DNA from: Strix aluco
Taxonomy: Eukaryota > Chordata > Aves > Strigiformes > Strigidae
Direction of reading: 5' to 3'
Assembly (NCBI RefSeq): GCF_031877795.1
Contig: NC_133938.1
Span: 11,130,920 to 11,194,919 of the forward strand
DNA: 64,000 nt
Below are positions 25,331 to 37,100 of this stretch, in pieces (position 1 is the first letter of the stretch; every line of letters starts with the position of its first letter). Under the pieces are notes generated by a model that saw nothing but the letters and a program-made list of their open reading frames with translations, ran no database searches and had not been told where the DNA came from. Both the position numbers and the translations under genes were made by a program.

Positions 25331-26674
25331 TGAATCTTTGCACCTGGGCTCAAGGGAACATGCTCAGTGACACCAGGTGTAACTCTGCTATTTGTGCCTT
25401 TAGTTCCTGCTGACTCTGGGACGCTGGCACTGCTGTTAACCCCCTGGGAGCGAGCAGCTGAGGGGTGTTCCTTCATCCCTGCCCTCGAAGCTGAGCTCCA
25501 CTCGCTGGGTCTGCCTGGGAATGCTCGGGGAGGTGCTTGGGCTGCTGTAAGACCACAGATCCTCTAGTTCCTTTTGAAGGTCCTTCCACTTTGGTCCCAT
25601 CAAATGTGGCTTTTGTCTGGAAAAGTTTATCCATTCTTAAAAAATGTAACTTCCTACATCCATTTAAGGGAAAAATGAGGTAAATGTATTGTCATTGTTG
25701 TCAAGAAACGGGTAGGTTTAAAAAAGTCTGTGCTGGCAGCCACTTGGACTGGGCAAACTCGATAGCTGCACCATTCCTGTCTCGAGTGAGGAACCTGCTG
25801 CTGGGGGCACAGCAGAGCAGGAGCTGTGTGTACCCAGAGCTCTGTGTGTTTCATGCCAAACTTCCTTCAACTTCTGTGCCCCACCCTGCCCCTGGGGTGT
25901 GCAGGTTTAAACACTGATGGAACTTTTAAAGCGTTACTGGCTGCCTCTGGGAGAGCCTGACTGAGCAAATCCCTGTCAATCAAACGGCAGCTTCTTCCTG
26001 AGCAAAGCGCCTGTTTTCTGTGATGGGTATCGCTAGTGGCAAAGGGGGAGGGTGACCTACGACACCCTGAGAAGAGCGTGTGTCTGCTCAGCAAGCAGAG
26101 AGGGGGCAAGGAGGGAAGGAGGGGGGCTCATTTTGGGAACAAAGGTGGGGCCCTGACCACCCGTGGCACTGAGAAGGGGGCAGGGGGGAGGAGTGGTTCT
26201 ATCTCAGCAAGGAGGATGCTCAGTAGACGGTGGTGCACAGTTCTGAGCTGCTGCAAGGAGGAAAAGGGCCCCCCCTGGGGCACCCCCAGGGCTGGTAGCA
26301 AGTGCTCTGTAACCATGAAAGGGGAGCTCGGGGCAGGGTGGGGGGAACACAGGGCAGCCTCTTGCTGTGCATGGCTGCTGGCAGGGCCTCCCGCATCTTG
26401 GTTTCTGTGGATCGCTCAGGTGGCCAAGTGACATTTTTTTCCCCCTTTCCAGTGCCTGTGGTAAACAGTGGGAAGGGCCAGGGGTGCAGCCACCTCCCTC
26501 GCCTGTCCCAGCATAGCAACGGTGGCTTCAAACACCGCGGCTGCTGCCGAGCAGGTCAGTGCCCACGTCCCAGCCCACGCCAGGGTGCCATTCCTAGCGG
26601 GATGACCCCTCTGCCCAGGCAGGGTGGCACCCCCCAGGTGACCCCCAACCCTGCTGTGCTTTCCAGGGTGCCCC
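25331..26674. other. GPBP1L1-CCDC17 intergenic region, rising GC
   Basis: Base composition changes from AT-rich to GC-rich at about 25.4 kb and stays so through CCDC17. The last few hundred bases presumably hold the CCDC17 promoter and 5'UTR. A donor-like GCAG|GTCAGT at about 26552-26558 could end a noncoding first exon. No coding sequence is recognised. Confidence 0.4.
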
Positions 26675-26860
26675 ATGCCGGGCACGGGGGGCTTCATCTG
26701 CCCCCACTGCCGGATGGTTTTCAGCTCCCGGCCGCTGCTGCGGGCACACGAGGAGAAGCTGTGCCTCGGGACCCCGGCGACCAGCAGCTCCTGCCTCCCC
26801 GGGGGGGACCCACCGCCCGCGGAGGGGGCTTTGGGCACGGGGAGGCCACGGGACACCCCG
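26675..26860 (+). CDS. CCDC17: CCDC17 exon 1 (residues 1-62), zinc-finger-like motif
   Basis: The start at 26675 opens MPGTGGFICPHCRMVFSS. Two Cys, a His and a Cys (CPHC, AHEEKLC) are spaced as in the mammalian N-terminus. The donor is CCG|GTAGTG, phase 0. Confidence 0.88.
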
Positions 26861-29330
26861 GTAGTGTGGAGCCGGCTCTGGCATGGGGGGTGTGGGGATG
26901 GGGACAGGGATGGGTGCTGGGCTGGGACATGCTGCGGGTGAGGAAATGGGGTGTCACAGCCACTGTGGCTGGATCTGGCCCAGCCTGAACCAGGGGGACC
27001 CGCCCTCCTTCCACCCCACACCATGTGGGCAGCCCTCGGGGCATTTTGCCAAAGCCAGAATAGTTTATGTTATTAAGCATTTCCCCTCACCTTTTCGTCC
27101 TGTTTGCTTCTGCGAGGTCGGGATGTCCCATGCTGAGCCACGCCATCTCCTCGTGCTTCCTGGGCTCCCACCGGCCGTGCAGGGACAGCGGGGGTCGGGG
27201 CGAGCGCGGGGGGCTCCCCTGGGGGATGTGCTCACCCCCCGCGAGAGGGCCCTGCTCCGCGCAGCTGACCCCGCTTCCAGGAGGCTGGCAGTGGAGGTAC
27301 GGCAAACCCCACACCCTGGGGTGGGTATCAGCACCCCAACAGCTCCCTGCACCCCAAGCCCCGTGACTGGTGGGGTCCAGCCCCTCAAGCCCTTTGCAAT
27401 TCCCTGTGCAGCAGGGAGAGCCCAGCCAGCGGCCAGCCCCACCACGGGGGCACGGGCAGCAGCCACAGGAGCTGCTGGAGGCCCACGAGCGCCACGTGGC
27501 CGAAATCCGGGCCAGGACCCAGCAGCTGGAGCAGCAGAGAGAGGGTAGGCGCTGGCAGGGGTTTTGGGGTGATGGGGACACACCTGTGGGATGCAGTAGC
27601 CCTTGTAGCGGAGCTGTGGGGGTCATGCTGAGCCACCCCTGCAGCCCCTCACCATCCCACAGGGCTGTGCCAGCGGCTGGCAGCGCTGAGGACCGGAGCG
27701 GGTGCAACCCCCCGCCCCGAGCATGGGGAGCTGGAGCAGAGCCGGGCCCCAGAGGTGCTGCAGGATCAGGGCAGATGGCTGTCGCCTGGAGGGTGAGCCC
27801 CGGCAGATGGGGACAGGGCTCTGCACCCCTCCAGAGCAGCGCCCAGGGAGTGGGGTGCTCTCAACCCAGGGGCCATCAGCCCCTCATTTTCATCACATCT
27901 CTCCATTTCTGTTTCCTCCCCAGGGCTACCCTCCACCTTGACACCCTCCTGCCAGGCGCCGGGCCGCTCGCTGCCGAGGCCAGGTGAGGGTCTGTGGGTG
28001 ATGGCGGAGCCAAGCTGAGCGTCTGCCGAGCCCCCGCAATGGCTGACGCCAGGGCTGCGGCAGGGCCCTGCGACTGGCCTACCTGCATGCTGGAGGGCAC
28101 AACCCAGCCATCCTGGACCAGCTCCTCCAGCTCCAGGTGGAGGCCACAGCACTGGAGAAAGGACCCATGGGGCTGCGTGGGGGCAGGAGGATGGGTAAGC
28201 CCCAATCCCAGCCCCAGCCCATCCCCAGCGGGGACCCTGCCTGCACAGGGGGCAACTGAGGCAGCCCCGGCTGTGCGGGCAGAGCCCCCCGGCCCTGGTG
28301 CACAGGACCTGGATGCAGCACTGCTGGCTGTGGAGGTGGAGAACCAGCGGCTGGAAGATGAACTCTTGGCGCTGAAGGCCAGGAGGGAGAGGCAAGCCAA
28401 TGCCGGTAGGTGACAGGTCCCAGGGACTGGGGCAGCCCCCACCTGCACCCCACAGCCCCCAGCTGCCTCTGGGGTTGGCAGCTGCAGAGCCCCTGGGCTG
28501 CACTTGGCAGGGGCCTTGCACAGTGACAGCACTGAGCAGGGGGACAACGTTCCGTTAGACATTTGGGAGGGGAACAAGGAGGGAAGAGTCACAGCAGCAG
28601 CACGAATGGGACGCCCAGCGACCCTGAACACCAGCCCAGGGGGATGCCAGGAGTTAGTGGGGGGGGGCGCTGGGGGAGTGTAACCTCTGCAGTGAAGAGC
28701 TGCCGTCCCCCAGGCTCCCAGGCAGCCCAGCGGCACATGGAGGAGCTGGCCCAGCTCCAGGCAGAGGTGGGGATGCTGCGATGCCACATGGAGCAGACAG
28801 GGCCACGACTGCCCCAAACCATCCTTCCACCCCCCGTGGCCCCCCAGCTCCTGCCAGCCCTGCCTGTGCCAGAGCTCTTTATGGTAAGAGCCTCCTCCCA
28901 GGGCCCTTTCCAGCTCTCTGGAGTGGGGAGAGGGGGTTGGACAGCATGATGGGTTGGAGGTGTGAGCTTGGGGAGATGATTTGGGAACCACTTCCTTGGC
29001 TGCAGCTGGGGACAGGGGTGCCCTACAGAGCCAGGGCCCTTGGGGCAAGTGTGCCCCCTCCTAGTGCCAAACCACAGCTGTGACGTGCTCTGCACCCAGT
29101 GCCCTGTGTGCCACAGGGTGGCTGGGCAGCTCCTGCCAGGACCCCCCACCCATTAACGCCATTTTTCTCCTTTCCAGGAGTCCCCTGGGCCAGCACTGGT
29201 GACAGGCACTGCTGCAGCCCCCAGCCACCGCCTTGTTCCCCCCAGCCTCCCCCTCGCCCCCTTCACAGCCCTGGAGGACCCTCCTCCTGCTCGGGACACC
29301 CCAGCCCAGCACAAACCTCCTCAAAGGTGA
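26675..29330 (+). CDS. CCDC17: CCDC17, coiled-coil domain-containing protein 17 (short form)
   Basis: Nine exons in phase: 26675-26860, 27183-27296, 27412-27544, 27663-27792, 27924-27983, 28064-28194, about 28283-28405, 28714-28883, 29178-29330, giving roughly 399-417 aa. The N-terminus has a CPHC...H...C zinc-finger-like motif (residues 9-31) that matches mammalian CCDC17 in spacing. Coiled-coil segments follow: QELLEAHERHVAEIRARTQQ in exon 3, ILDQLLQLQVEATALEK in exon 6, VEVENQRLEDELLALKARRE in exon 7, and the Leu/Gln-rich start of exon 8. A proline-rich LPPPVAPQLLPALP segment is shared with mammals. The molecular role of CCDC17 is not established. The frame stops at TGA 29328-29330, immediately at a potential splice donor. 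The C-terminal third of the mammalian protein (about 620 aa in all) was not found downstream. The acceptor of exon 7 is uncertain. Confidence 0.85.
27183..27296 (+). CDS. CCDC17: CCDC17 exon 2 (residues 63-100)
   Basis: The acceptor is CCGTGCAG and the exon is phase 0-0. It encodes VLTPRERALLRAADPASRRL, which is helical and weakly similar to the mammalian coiled-coil start. Confidence 0.75.
27412..27544 (+). CDS. CCDC17: CCDC17 exon 3 (residues 101-144), coiled coil
   Basis: It encodes a Pro/Gln-rich lead, then QELLEAHERHVAEIRARTQQ and LEQQRE with heptad-like Leu/Ile spacing. It ends in phase 1 at G|GTAGGC. Confidence 0.82.
27663..27792 (+). CDS. CCDC17: CCDC17 exon 4 (residues 145-187)
   Basis: It continues the coiled coil with GLCQRLAALRTGAGA (compare mammalian ELCWRLQVI) and HGELEQSRAPEVLQDQGR. 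The donor is GG|GTGAGC. Confidence 0.8.
27924..27983 (+). CDS. CCDC17: CCDC17 exon 5 (residues 188-207)
   Basis: A 60-base exon encoding ATLHLDTLLPGAGPLAAEA plus part of an Arg codon. GPLAAEA|R joins RALRLAYL of the next exon, matching mammalian LAAEIRALREAY. Confidence 0.82.
28064..28194 (+). CDS. CCDC17: CCDC17 exon 6 (residues 208-251)
   Basis: It encodes RALRLAYLHAGGHNPAILDQ and LLQLQVEATALEKG, the best match to mammalian CCDC17 (ALREAYIRDGG..., LQVEASALE). The donor is ATGG|GTAAGC. Confidence 0.85.
28283..28405 (+). CDS. CCDC17: CCDC17 exon 7, coiled coil (start uncertain)
   Basis: It encodes AQDLDAALLAVEVENQRLED and ELLALKARRERQANA, matching mammalian GLEAENRGLEAEILALQMQR. Acceptors in the right phase lie before 28229, 28265 and 28283. 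The first would leave a 34-base intron, too short for normal splicing, so a later one is preferred. Confidence 0.7.
28714..28883 (+). CDS. CCDC17: CCDC17 exon 8, coiled coil and proline-rich segment
   Basis: It encodes SQAAQRHMEELAQLQAEVGM, then LPPPVAPQLLPALPVPELFM. The PPPVAPxLLPALP part matches mammalian LLPPPVAPPLPPLP. It ends at ATG|GTAAGA, phase 0. Confidence 0.83.
29178..29330 (+). CDS. CCDC17: CCDC17 exon 9 with in-frame stop
   Basis: The acceptor is TTTCCAG. The frame is Pro/Ala-rich and ends CCT CAA AGG TGA. The AG|GTGAGC at 29325-29332 also looks like a donor, so the true 3' end could be a further exon in phase 2, but I find no matching sequence before the convergent NASP gene. 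Confidence 0.65.
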   Translation, partial: ESPGPALVTGTAAAPSHRLVPPSLPLAPFTALEDPPPARDTPAQHKPPQR

Positions 29331-30489
29331 GCTGGGAAGGGACCATGTTCCCACAGCACCACCCCAACATCCTCCCACCCAGCTGGAACGGCTTTATTAA
29401 CTATCTGTGGTGAAGGGATGGCAAAATATGCATTACAGCTTCAGGGTCGGGGGCTTGGGACAGGCTGTATCATTAGAACTCAGGCCCGCAGTGCTGGGGC
29501 AGGGTCGAAGCACACAGGGTCCCTCCTTGGCCCAGAGAGGCTCTGGGCATTTCGGCAGCAGCAAGGGCTGGCAGGGAGAGGACAAGCAGCATCACACACA
29601 GCCCCAAGCCAGCAGCCAGGGATCCCTGTGGCTCAGCCTCTGCCACCAGCTGCTCTTTGCCCCAGGACAGTGGTCACAGAGGGGCACCACCACTTTCCTT
29701 CCCCTTTTCCTACAGCTCACTCCTCCCTCAGGCACATCCTCACAAGCCCTTTCTCCGGGAAGCCTGACACAAGGCCATCACAGCTCAGCCCTGGGAAGCA
29801 GCCCAACGCAGAGCACTCTCCTCCCTGCTGGTGGGAGACCACATGCTACAGGTTTAATAAACGGCTTCAGCCTCTTGCTCTTTACTTCTGTCTTTTCATA
29901 CACACACACTTATCCCCCAGGGACAGGGGGCCTGGCCATGTCACTGAGGAGCCATCATGCCCTGCTCCCACCCCCCCTCCATCTCCCCCGGCTCCCCCCC
30001 ACAAACACAGAGATAAAGGAGAACAGCAGAGGGGTAGCACAGCCAGGGATGCACCTCCTCAGGGTCCTGGCAGTGACAAAGGGTGCAGGGCCCAGCCAAC
30101 TCTTACCAGCCTTCCCCCACGCATTGAGGCTGCTCCAGGCTGAGGGAGGCACCACGGGACCCCACACCAGGCTCAGCCTAGAAAAACCAAACACAGCCAG
30201 AGCTTGTGCTCTATCCCCTGCCCCAGCAAAAGACAAAAAGGTCTTACCTTGACTTCCCCTAGACACCAGTGCAGTAGATTCCATTCATGACTCTTCTTCC
30301 CAGCAGCAGCCAGCCCTGCCTTCCCCAGCACACAGTCTGCTCCTGCCCCCTTGGGCTGTTCTGGATGGAACCACTGAGGCTAAAGGGACAGGGAGGTCAG
30401 CAGTGAGCCAGAGCAGAGACCTGCACCCCCCAGGGGCTGTGGGGAGCAAAGGCTGCAGAGCTTGTAACAGGAGGAGGGTCAAGACAAGG
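29331..30489. other. CCDC17-NASP convergent intergenic region
   Basis: GC-rich and open in several frames, but nothing resembles the missing CCDC17 C-terminus. AATAAA on the + strand at 29856-29861 is a likely CCDC17 polyadenylation signal. A minus-strand AATAAA at 29393-29398 would be a distal NASP signal, and would make the two transcripts overlap. Confidence 0.45.
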
Positions 30490-30606
30490 ACCATTTGCTT
30501 ACAATCTTTATTGAAGTCATACAAAAGTTGCCAAAAAGTGAAAAAATACACTATATACAAAACCATTTTCCTTGTAAGGAGAGGAGTGTCCAAGGTTAAA
30601 GAATTA
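30490..30606 (-). other. NASP: NASP 3'UTR with polyadenylation signal
   Basis: The minus-strand AATAAA at 30507-30512 lies about 95 bases after the NASP stop codon, giving a short 3'UTR ending near 30490. Confidence 0.65.
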
Positions 30607-30660
30607 TCATACTGTGCTTTCAACTGCAGCCCCTGATTCTGCTTGTGGCCTTTTCTCTGT
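30607..30660 (-). CDS. NASP: NASP coding exon 15 with stop (residues 715-731)
   Basis: Acceptor TTTTAG. It encodes [17 protein letters not shown] then TGA, resembling the mammalian AESRAAVEG...VESTAC tail in a shorter form. Confidence 0.88.
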   Translation of the reverse strand, partial: TEKRPQAESGAAVESTV

Positions 30661-31104
30661 CTAAAAGAAAAGAAAAGGTTTTGTTTTTAAAGAACAAGAC
30701 ACTGCCTTACAGCATCAATTCATGCAGCAGTTCAAGGTTTCTGTCATTTGAAGACTTAACTGACTACTCACATGCTTTACTGGTCTTCAGAGCCCAGCAC
30801 TGTTCTAAAATACTGATGTTAACAACTGTAGCCCAGATGATAAGTATTAAAACCCAGGAGTACTGAAAAACTACTTTGGGGAAAGGCCCTGTGCTGTAGT
30901 TCAGCCCAACTCCAACACTCAGAACATGTTTCTGTCCCACCCCACAGGTCCACATCTTCACAGCTGGTGACTTCCCAGCCCAGTGTCAGACACACCATGC
31001 ATCCTGCCAGGGGGGGAATATTCCCCATCTCATCTGGGGCACCTTGTGGAGACCAGCAGGCAATAAAACCAGTACAGCTACCAGGCACAAAACCATGTCT
31101 GGGG

Positions 31105-31135
<31 letters not shown>

Positions 31136-34100
31136 CGCGCGGGGAAAGCATGGCACAGACTCCTGCCTCAGCTGCCCACCTCCTCTTCCATTTTTTCTGC
31201 AACCTCATTTCCACTGGGGGCAGCATCAGCACCACCACCATTGACAGCCGGTTCTGGTTTAGATTTCTTAGCTTCATTGTCCCCCTGTGGAGCCTCCTCC
31301 TCTGGTTTCCTCTGAAGACAAAATTGTATATAGTCTTCACTATGTACAAATTAAAAGTTTAAATATTTTTTAGAAAGTTAGCATCTAGATGTCATTGCAC
31401 ATTATCTATTCAACCTCTACTTGCCAGGTTCAAGACAGGTATTTAAGTGTTAAGATTTAACCAAAGCTCTGAAGCTTTGGTACAGAGGTCTCGACCACAA
31501 AGGATTTCCAGTAAGACATTATTTAGGTGCTAGTATCTATAATGCTGAATTACCCTTAGTTATAGTTTGGCAAGGAAACATGCAACTGCTGAGCCAGGTA
31601 ACAGTTAAGGGGGTAGATTGAGGGCATCTATGACACTTACAATCACCTGTGTAAAGCAGATCAAAGTTGCTCCAGGCAAACCTGAACTGAAAGAGGCCAA
31701 TATAACACAGGCCAGGCTGTGCCACAGCAGCATACAAAATAAAGACTAAGATCCTATAGGGGATAATTTTAGTTATATTAGCAAACAGTTCTAGAAAAAA
31801 CATAAACCTTTAAAGGAACCTAAGCACTCAACATATTACCTCTACGAGGCAGTCTATCATTACTACCATTAGACTGGCTTTGCTGCTTATTAAGCCCAAT
31901 TCTCCATTTCCACTTGGAAAGAAGGGAACCCAACTCAGCCTGGTTGCTTGCCCTTTTCTTAAGATGTGTAAGGTCACCCTGCTCTTCTTGCAGTCTGCAG
32001 CAGAGGAGGGCACTTGTTCAGAGAACGCCTGCAGAGCCACACAGCTCAGCTCTGAAGTTAAACCAGCGTGGGTCAGGCAGGGTGCTCAACCATCAGCAAC
32101 AGTCTCTTGGAGGCTGGATGGTTCCCAGACTGATTGGCTCCCAGTGGAAAGGAGTTTCATGCGCTACTTCTGGTTTTACTTTTAGTGTTTTTTCCATTAT
32201 AGAATTAAGAAAAAAGCTTTAGAACAAGAAATCCAATTATGCAGAGCAAGCCAGTGGTACTTTAACAAACTGTTCAAGTAGTCATTTCTGGACTCACCTT
32301 TTTCCTGACTAGGTGAGAGATGTCTGTAACACACTGAGATGCACCATCAGCTGCTTTTCTTACTGGAATCTATTACAAGACAGACATTGACACATGAGTA
32401 ACAGCAAACAGTAAACCTTAGAGCTGACAGGAATTATCAACATCCATCTTTAACTTACTGTGGAAACAGAACCACTGTCTTCACTTTGTGCAAAGCCAGA
32501 TGTAGTTCCGACCTTAAGAAAACCAGAAGAAACAGTGAAGAATTTCCAGCAAGACCATATATGCTAGTTTAGAAAGGGACAGAAAACCCAACTCCTTCAT
32601 GTCTTAGCTCTGCATTCGTCACTTACACACAGGACAGATGCAACACTCAGTCCATTCTCACATTTGCTCGACCTATCATTTCCAGCCCTGACACATTAAA
32701 TTGCTCTAGAAGCCTAAATTCCAGTTTAGTTTGAAACAGTCAGTTTATTGTCAGTTTGTTTACTAAATATTCTCTTTAGATGTCAGCTGCCTCAGTTTCC
32801 TTCTCACCATCATAGCCCATAACACTTGTGAGCAACCACCAGCTCCTAAACTATACGATCAGCCTGAGCTCCCCCTGTTACCGGTTTACTTCAAGTTTCA
32901 TTGGAAGAATGTTTGGTTAAAAGGAAACCACAGGATGCACTAACCAGGGTTGCTTTCAGTGCCAGTTTAGCTACTCTTGAGCTCTTTTGAGACTCCTTTG
33001 AATCTTCTATCTTTTCTTTAATTTCAGGAAGCAGTCCCTTCAGTTCTTCAATCTCCTGCTCGTCTTCAGGGGACCCACTTTCTGCCTTCTTTATTCGCTC
33101 AGTAAGCATCGCTAGGATGAAACAGTTATCATGGCAAAAAACTTCAATACAAAGAAGCTGCCCAGTTATCAATATCCAGAGGCAAGTATCTAACACACAC
33201 TGCTTCAACAGCTCTGATATCAGTGTAGCCTGTTACCATTTTCAGACCAGCAAACATTTGCACAGCAAGGAATAAGCATACCTAACTACTTTTAGGGCTT
33301 TACTTTTAAAAGTCTGCTTTGACTTGTGAAAGCTCTCATATTCACTAAGCAGTTTTAGAAATCCACTTACCCATTCTCTTGTCAATGACTTCTACAGATT
33401 TACCAAACTGCAAAACCGCCTCATCGAACTGGCTGTTGTAGTGGTAGGCCAGCGCCAGCTGGTAGTGACTCTCAGCAAGCAGGCGGTCGTGAGCCTCCAG
33501 GTACTTCTGCTGCAGGGCCAGGCAGGCCTGAAACTCTTCTATAGCCTGCATGTAGTTTTCTATAGGAGAAAGAAGCAAAGTCTTTACAAACTACACTCAT
33601 TTATCCAAACAAGCAACATCTAAACCCTTATTCAGTGACTCCGTATTTTATTAGACCTTATATAGTCTGATCATCAAGTGACAACGCTGCCTCCTCCCTC
33701 AAAGATTTAGAGTCCAGTTCCTCTAGTTCTCTCAAGAGTTCTTTACTGTGTTGCTTAAATAGAAAAACTAAGCAGCCAAGCCAAAACCAGCCACACATAT
33801 CCTGTTATTTAACCCCCTACCATAAATGGAACGTAACTGGTCACAACTGCAACTTGAATCTAGAACTAAGGGGTCGCCTGCACCTCTGCAGTCAAGCTCT
33901 CCATTGAATGTGTTCTAGTGACATAAACCACAACCCTCATTTTGCAGCCCTGGTCCAAAAACTTGTCAGATTATTTCCAATGCTTGCCATAGAGAAGGAT
34001 TACACTCTACTTGGATTTAACAAGATTAAAACATGTTTTTAAATGAAGGACAGATAAAACACATTACAAGGCACGAAGGTGGGGCTTGCTTCCCACTCCT

Positions 34101-37100
34101 TTTTTCTGCTGCGTAACACAGAGTCTTTCCTGACCCTACCCTAGGATTGTGGGAAGTCTAAGAGTCAACCATTTCTCATTTGCAGTGTTTATGTTCTGGA
34201 AGTGGCATGGTACTGACACCTCCTACTGAGCTCAGCGACTCACCGCCTCAATAAGGAAAGTCTCTCTCAAGTTTCTGAAGCTAACCAAACCTTAAAGCAG
34301 AACACAAAGCTGGTTTTGATCTGGTAACACATTGCTTCTTACTCAAAGCTTTCTTTCACCATTCTGGAAAAGCATGGACTATTCTGTTTAAGGCATCAAC
34401 TTGTTCATCATCAACTCCAAAGCTTCTCACATGGCTGCACTATCAATTAGACAAACTCTATTTTGTTTTCATCTTAAAATGAACGGAGGTGAGTTAAGGC
34501 TGTTAAGTACAAAAGTGAAAGAAAGTGGAACCAAACACTTAGTACATGAGAATTAATATTACTTACCAGATTCAATACTAACTTCTCCTAGCTTTAGATG
34601 AGCTTGAGCTGCATGGAGCTGACCTTCTTTTGTTTCTTGTCTAAATTAAGAAAAAAAAAAAGTAGTTTTCAAATCCTGAACAGAATATGACACATTCACT
34701 AACTGCTTATGTCACCCCCCCCATTTACAATGAGTTTCTCTAGCCCACATCCAAATTAGGACTTAAAGTCTTTACCTCTTGTAGATGATTTTTGCCAACT
34801 CCAACATCTCCCAGGCTAGCTCAAGATTTCCAATTTCATCCTCCTCACTTTCCTGTAAAGACTAGAAATGCATTAAAGATTAAGTGATTGGCTACGTATC
34901 ACATCAAACACCACTAAGTTTCTAAGCAGTGCCATCAAAGAATAAATTCTTCGAGAGAAACAGTTTACCACTAGAAGGTAAAAACAAAAAAGAAAAGAAC
35001 ATGCAGAAGAGGTTATTGCATCAACCAAGGCTTTGCCTGCAGTGAACATGTTCTAGGTGGAAGATAAGCTTACACTGTTAGTTGATATGGCTTTAATATT
35101 TTTTTCCTAGAAATAACAGGGTGCCAAGCACCAACATTATCCCAAGAGTAAGATTTTGTTTAAGGTGGTATTTAGATGAACCAAAAGCAAAGGAGCTGAT
35201 GTTCTTTTTTTTTAAATGAGCTTTTGAACAAGACAGTTGTCTAACATGATTAGTACCACACTCTAATAGGCTTCAGATTTTTCTAAGTCTTAACACCTCA
35301 GATTTAAGCAGGACTACACTTCCCACTACATTCCCATCCTAATCATGGCTTACTGGACTGGGTGCATTCAACACGCATAGTGAGACAACAAAACAAGCAG
35401 AGAATAAATTGTTACAAGTAACTAACTTTAGTTAGAAGCTAAAGCAACTCTCCCTGCCTGCACTGACCAGGCTGCATTACTCATCAGCAGACTGCAAGCA
35501 TTTGTTTTGGCGTAGCTCAACAAGCCCAAGTTTACAGACAGAGCCGAGCAAGATCCTACAATGTGATGTGGGCTACACGTAAGACTGCCCCTTCCTTAGG
35601 CAATAGTGGTTTTCAAAAGTTATTTCCTACACAGGACTAAATGAAATACAAGTGAGCTTTTATAAAAACATTAACATGACATTTCTCTTTCATGAGCACC
35701 AGTATCAGAGCTCAGCAATTTCACCTTGTCTTCCACTGTCAATTCATTCTCCTTATCATCTTCAGCTTTCTCATTTTCTTTATCTTCCTCTTCAGATTCT
35801 TCTGTTTCTATAAGGAAAGTAGATGAATGAGAACACTTGTTACTACGCTTGCTTCACATGGAGTCAGGCAGAATGTATTCTATCCAGCCCCTATCCTTCC
35901 AGTGACAGGTTAGATGTGTGACGCAAGAAGAGCACAGACATTAGACTCTCAGCAGCAGCAGCCATCTCGCTGAAAGCATTAGGCACTGTAGACTGAAGTA
36001 GTTCCAAGCTACCTTAGTCCTTGTTTTACGTTTCACTCCATACTATCTAGAACAGAAACTTGAGAACATTCAGTTCTCACAAATGTACAAGAACTCCCAA
36101 CTGAAGCCGCGGGATCCTGAGCAGCCCTGGAGGTACTGGTCAGTTGCTGGACTTCATGCTACAGATAACAAGCGTTTTCAGCAAGATAGCTGCCAAGCTG
36201 GGTACAAATAAGACTGTTTCTGAATGTGTTCATGTCAGACATTTAAGTGGCAACATTATTAATGAACCTGCTATTGTGTAGCACTGATTTGACTTCTGAT
36301 ACTGTGCAGGAGTGTTGCATGATCTATTCTACCAGTAGAAAACATTCTGGGAAAATGTGCAGTGAAGGAGTATGGCTAATAACTTTAGAGCACTGGTTGA
36401 CTTGCATGCTGAAGTCATACACTTAATTCCTGTATCATGACCACTGACTAATTCCAGAATAACACGAACTTGTTGGGGTGAAGACTAGAGAACCTGTGAG
36501 CTCATTAGTCTAACTCCCAAAAAGGCACACCCTCCACTGAGAGGGCCAAACCTGCAAGTATGAGGACAGCTCAATCAAAGGCAAAACAGAAAAGATATTA
36601 GGAAGTTAAAATTTAAGTAGCAGGAGTCTGGAATGACATAGCACCAGATCAGGATGTTCAAGAGTGTCCTCACACTAACAGAGTTGGGGACAAAAAAGCA
36701 GCAGTATGTGCACATAATCAGCTTTTCACAGGATGAGGAGTGGATAACTACTCTTAGCTTACATTCAGTCACACTCTGTCCAGACAGACATGTTGTTAGG
36801 CATCTGCTCCACCACTGAGTGTTCACTGTGCTCAGCAGTACAAATCCTTTCAGTGTCCAGAACTATTCAGTCTGAATATGTGCCACTCCTAAAATAAGGC
36901 TCTTCCTGTGAAGCTGAGTTACTGACCAGCAGAGTTTCAATTATCAGCTCATCAATTAACTTGTGCAATAGAAAGCACTGGCCTACTAAGGCCATGCAAG
37001 TAATACTTCAGCGAAGTGTACAAATTTTACTGGGTTACCTTAACATCCTGAACACAGCTGTAATGAAGCAGGGAAGCAGAATGGCAGAAAAAGCTAAATA

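Noticed and set aside
27876-29048. Long open frame on the minus strand (390 codons)
   Set aside because: It is the antisense of GC-rich CCDC17 exons and introns; Pro/Ser/Cys-rich with no domain. The plus-strand exons explain the region.
29407-30252. Open frame of 281 codons after CCDC17
   Set aside because: Considered as the missing CCDC17 C-terminus, but the sequence shows no similarity to it and has no suitable acceptor and phase.
30819-31349. Minus-strand open frame of 176 codons across NASP exon 14
   Set aside because: It runs in the wrong frame for NASP and crosses the G tract; only 31180-31311 in the NASP frame is coding.
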